A DNA stretch of 6,709 nt. It comes from Methanosarcinaceae archaeon (GTDB taxonomy: Archaea; Halobacteriota; Methanosarcinia; Methanosarcinales; Methanosarcinaceae). The stretch covers positions 1-6,709 of the forward strand of contig JAUVET010000075.1 in the NCBI GenBank assembly GCA_030594665.1, read 5' to 3'. The position numbers were made by a program, and so were the translations under genes. The notes under the pieces were generated by a model. That model was not told the origin of the DNA. It did not search any database and saw only the letters and a program-made list of their open reading frames with translations. Positions 4,884 to 6,709 of this stretch are shown here, in pieces. How positions within the stretch are numbered: the first letter of the stretch is position 1; the number at the start of each line of letters is the position of its first letter.

Positions 4884-6709
4884 GTGGATTCTATATATCT
4901 GTTACAAATGGTCGTATCTGTCCTGATAATGGGGCTTTTGGCGCGGTCTCTCAGTTATTATTTTAAGATTCCTGTTATTGTGTTTTTGTTAGTTGAAGGC
5001 GTGCTCATAGGACCGGAGGTGCTCAACCTTCTTGATCCATCAGTGTTCGGGGATGGTTTGACAGCGATAGTTTCATTTTCTGTCGCAATCATCGTTTTTG
5101 ATGGCGGACTGCATATTGATCTGAGGTACATCAGGTCCATTCAAAAAAGTATCTTAAAACTCACGACGTTCGGTGTTTTGATCACTTTTTTGGGTGCTAC
5201 GCTTATAACTCACTTTTTACTTGGAGTTGATCTTGAACTATCTGCCCTATTCGGGGCATTGGTGACGGCAACCGGTCCAACTGTGATAACGCCAATTGTA
5301 AGAAGTCTGCATGTCAACCATAAAGTTAGCAAGGTGTTGGAACTTGAAGGCGTGTTAAATGATGCGGCAAGTGTGATATTGGCGGCAATGGCGTTTGAGT
5401 GGATAGTATCCCAATTATCCGGCATGGAAGCTATTGGATTTATTTTGTCCAGGTTAATGATCGGGACATTGATGGGTGTTATAAGTGGTTTGGCATTGGA
5501 TCGATTTTTGACAAAAGGTCCTGTGATGAACGATCAAACAGCTCGAATGGTCACGATGGCATTGGTTCTTGCGACCTATGTTGTTGCGGAGTCGTTTGGA
5601 AGCGAATCCGGAATATTGGCGGTTGCGGTATTTGGTATTATTATGGGGACGTCCATGACACCGTACAAGCAAACAATAAAGGAGTTCAAGTCAGACCTTG
5701 TGTTTATTATGCTGTCTTTGATCTTTGTCCTTCTTGCAGCGATGTTGAATTTTGATGATATAGCACAGATCGGCGCAGGCGGGATTGCTGTTGTACTTTT
5801 GCTTGTAGTTTTGGTTCGACCGATCGCAGTGTTTGTATCTACACATGGTGCAAAAATAAGTACGGATGAAAAACTGTTCATTTCATTTATTGGTCCGAGG
5901 GGCGTGGTTCCTGCGTCGATCGCAACGTATTTTGCGCTCAAACTTGATCAACTGGGAATTGACGGTGGGCAGACACTTGTTGGTCTTGTGTTCCTTACGG
6001 TGATTATTACGGTGGTTATGACAGGTACTTTGTCAAAATATGTTGCAAATTTATTAGGAGTGATACCTATGGAAATTATTATAGTCGGAGGCGGCAAGGT
6101 TGGTCGTACATTGGCAGAGCGTTTTGAAAAGCGCGGCGAGAATGTTGTGGCTATTGATACCTCCGAGGAAAACTGTCAAAAGTTGATGAAACTGGGAATT
6201 CGAGCTGTACACGGTGATGCCGGTGATATTAATGTCTTGAAAAAGGCAGGGATTGTAAATGCGAAGTATATTGTTACCACTACGGACCAGGACAATACAA
6301 ATCTTCTCGTGTGCCAGATCGCAAAGAGTAAATTCGGGTTTAAGGAAGAACAACTGGTTGCAAGGGTGAACAGTATTGACAATATGCATGCATTTTGGGA
6401 TCTTGGGATACGTTCAATGAGTCCTGCAATGACCACTGCATTGGTTCTTGACAATATGGTGGGCAGACCCAATATGTTCTCGATGTGTGAAGTCGGAAAT
6501 GAAGGCGAGATATTGGAGGTAAAAGTTACAAATCCAAAGGTTGCCGGAAAAGCCATAAAGGATCTTAAATTTCCTAAAAAGAGCCTGTTGATGATGGTCA
6601 GGAGAGGCGATAAATCAATTATCGCACACGGAGATCTGGTTTTGGAATTCGATGATATTGTTACTGTGATCGGGGAAGGAGATGCTGCAAAGGATGTTTC
6701 GGATATTCT
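4884..6709 (+). CDS. CPA1-type cation/proton antiporter fused to a C-terminal TrkA/RCK region (3' end outside window)
   Basis: The frame is open from GTG 4884 to the edge, 608 residues visible. An in-frame TGA at 4878 excludes an earlier start; GGGG at 4872-4875 is a modest ribosome-binding site. Residues 1-385 form a multi-helix membrane domain with landmarks FDGGL (72-76), ATGPTVITP (129-137), LEGVLND (154-160) and GPRGVVP (337-343), the pattern of NhaP/CPA1 exchangers. The TDP motif of that family reads TGP here. From about 397 comes a cytoplasmic Rossmann RCK_N domain: IIIVGGGKVG (398-407), VVAID ending the second strand (421-425), HGDAGD (443-448), TTTDQDNTNL (465-474). A TrkA_C-like region spans about 540-600. 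The RCK part probably gates transport by binding nucleotide or ion. Direction and ion (Na+ or K+) cannot be fixed from sequence. It may be cut only a few codons before its end. Confidence 0.9.
   Translation, partial: MDSIYLLQMVVSVLIMGLLARSLSYYFKIPVIVFLLVEGVLIGPEVLNLLDPSVFGDGLTAIVSFSVAIIVFDGGLHIDLRYIRSIQKSILKLTTFGVLITFLGATLITHFLLGVDLELSALFGALVTATGPTVITPIVRSLHVNHKVSKVLELEGVLNDAASVILAAMAFEWIVSQLSGMEAIGFILSRLMIGTLMGVISGLALDRFLTKGPVMNDQTARMVTMALVLATYVVAESFGSESGILAVAVFGIIMGTSMTPYKQTIKEFKSDLVFIMLSLIFVLLAAMLNFDDIAQIGAGGIAVVLLLVVLVRPIAVFVSTHGAKISTDEKLFISFIGPRGVVPASIATYFALKLDQLGIDGGQTLVGLVFLTVIITVVMTGTLSKYVANLLGVIPMEIIIVGGGKVGRTLAERFEKRGENVVAIDTSEENCQKLMKLGIRAVHGDAGDINVLKKAGIVNAKYIVTTTDQDNTNLLVCQIAKSKFGFKEEQLVARVNSIDNMHAFWDLGIRSMSPAMTTALVLDNMVGRPNMFSMCEVGNEGEILEVKVTNPKVAGKAIKDLKFPKKSLLMMVRRGDKSIIAHGDLVLEFDDIVTVIGEGDAAKDVSDI
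6056..6071 (+). promoter_or_regulatory. Internal ribosome-binding site and ATG at the start of the RCK domain
   Basis: Inside the antiporter gene, AGGAGTGAT (6056-6064) closely matches the archaeal Shine-Dalgarno and lies properly spaced before the in-frame ATG at 6069-6071 (Met396), which precedes the first strand of the Rossmann fold (EIIIVGGG). Translation from here would make a free RCK subunit. This site is a better match than the one at the gene's own GTG start. Use in the cell is inferred, not shown. Confidence 0.45.

Noticed and set aside
4958..6556. Minus-strand and frame-shifted open frames within the antiporter gene
   Set aside because: The plus-strand frame is continuous over 608 codons with exchanger and RCK motifs in the right order; the others are shadows.

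Overview
The window looks archaeal, most likely from a methanogen related to Methanosarcinales. The basis is gene content (a UPF0200/UPF0201 pair, an 'archaeal ATPase' with a DUF234-type C-terminus, a free-standing ribbon-helix-helix protein), purine-rich Shine-Dalgarno sites such as GGTGA, and TATA-like AT boxes about 25-30 bases before likely transcript starts. The genus cannot be read from the sequence.

Layout, left to right. (1) 1-199: the C-terminal end of an IS630-type transposase and the presumed right end of its insertion sequence. (2) 200-293: copy A of a small hairpin-bearing repeat. (3) 351-1742, minus: AAA-type ATPase with a nuclease-like C-terminus. Divergent from it, 1863-2033, plus: a 56-residue ribbon-helix-helix regulator. 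(4) 2034-2605: a gene-free stretch with copies C and B of the repeat facing each other, and between them a 183-bp element with terminal inverted repeats and a 10-bp direct duplication. (5) 2606-3391, minus: sugar phosphate isomerase/epimerase-like TIM barrel. (6) 3428-3569: a second miniature element with 23-bp imperfect inverted termini, an 18-bp internal stem and an 8-bp direct duplication. (7) 3590-4568, minus: two overlapping genes, a UPF0200 P-loop kinase-like protein followed by a UPF0201 RNA-binding-type protein. (8) 4884 to the window end, plus: a CPA-type cation/proton antiporter fused to a TrkA/RCK regulatory region, open at the right edge.

How the parts relate. The two UPF genes overlap by 14 bases and are almost certainly one transcript. 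The ATPase and the ribbon-helix-helix gene share a 120-bp divergent promoter region, so the small protein may regulate one or both. The antiporter should move Na+ or K+ against protons under nucleotide or ion control by its RCK part. The other genes do not form an obvious pathway.

The most notable content is non-coding. Three diverged copies of one hairpin repeat each lie in sense orientation 24-58 bases after the stop codon of a different gene. Two unrelated MITE-like elements both show clean target duplications. The antiporter gene carries a strong internal ribosome-binding site and ATG exactly where its RCK domain begins, recalling the internal start of the MthK channel gene. I did not see a complete defence system, CRISPR array, tRNA or rRNA.
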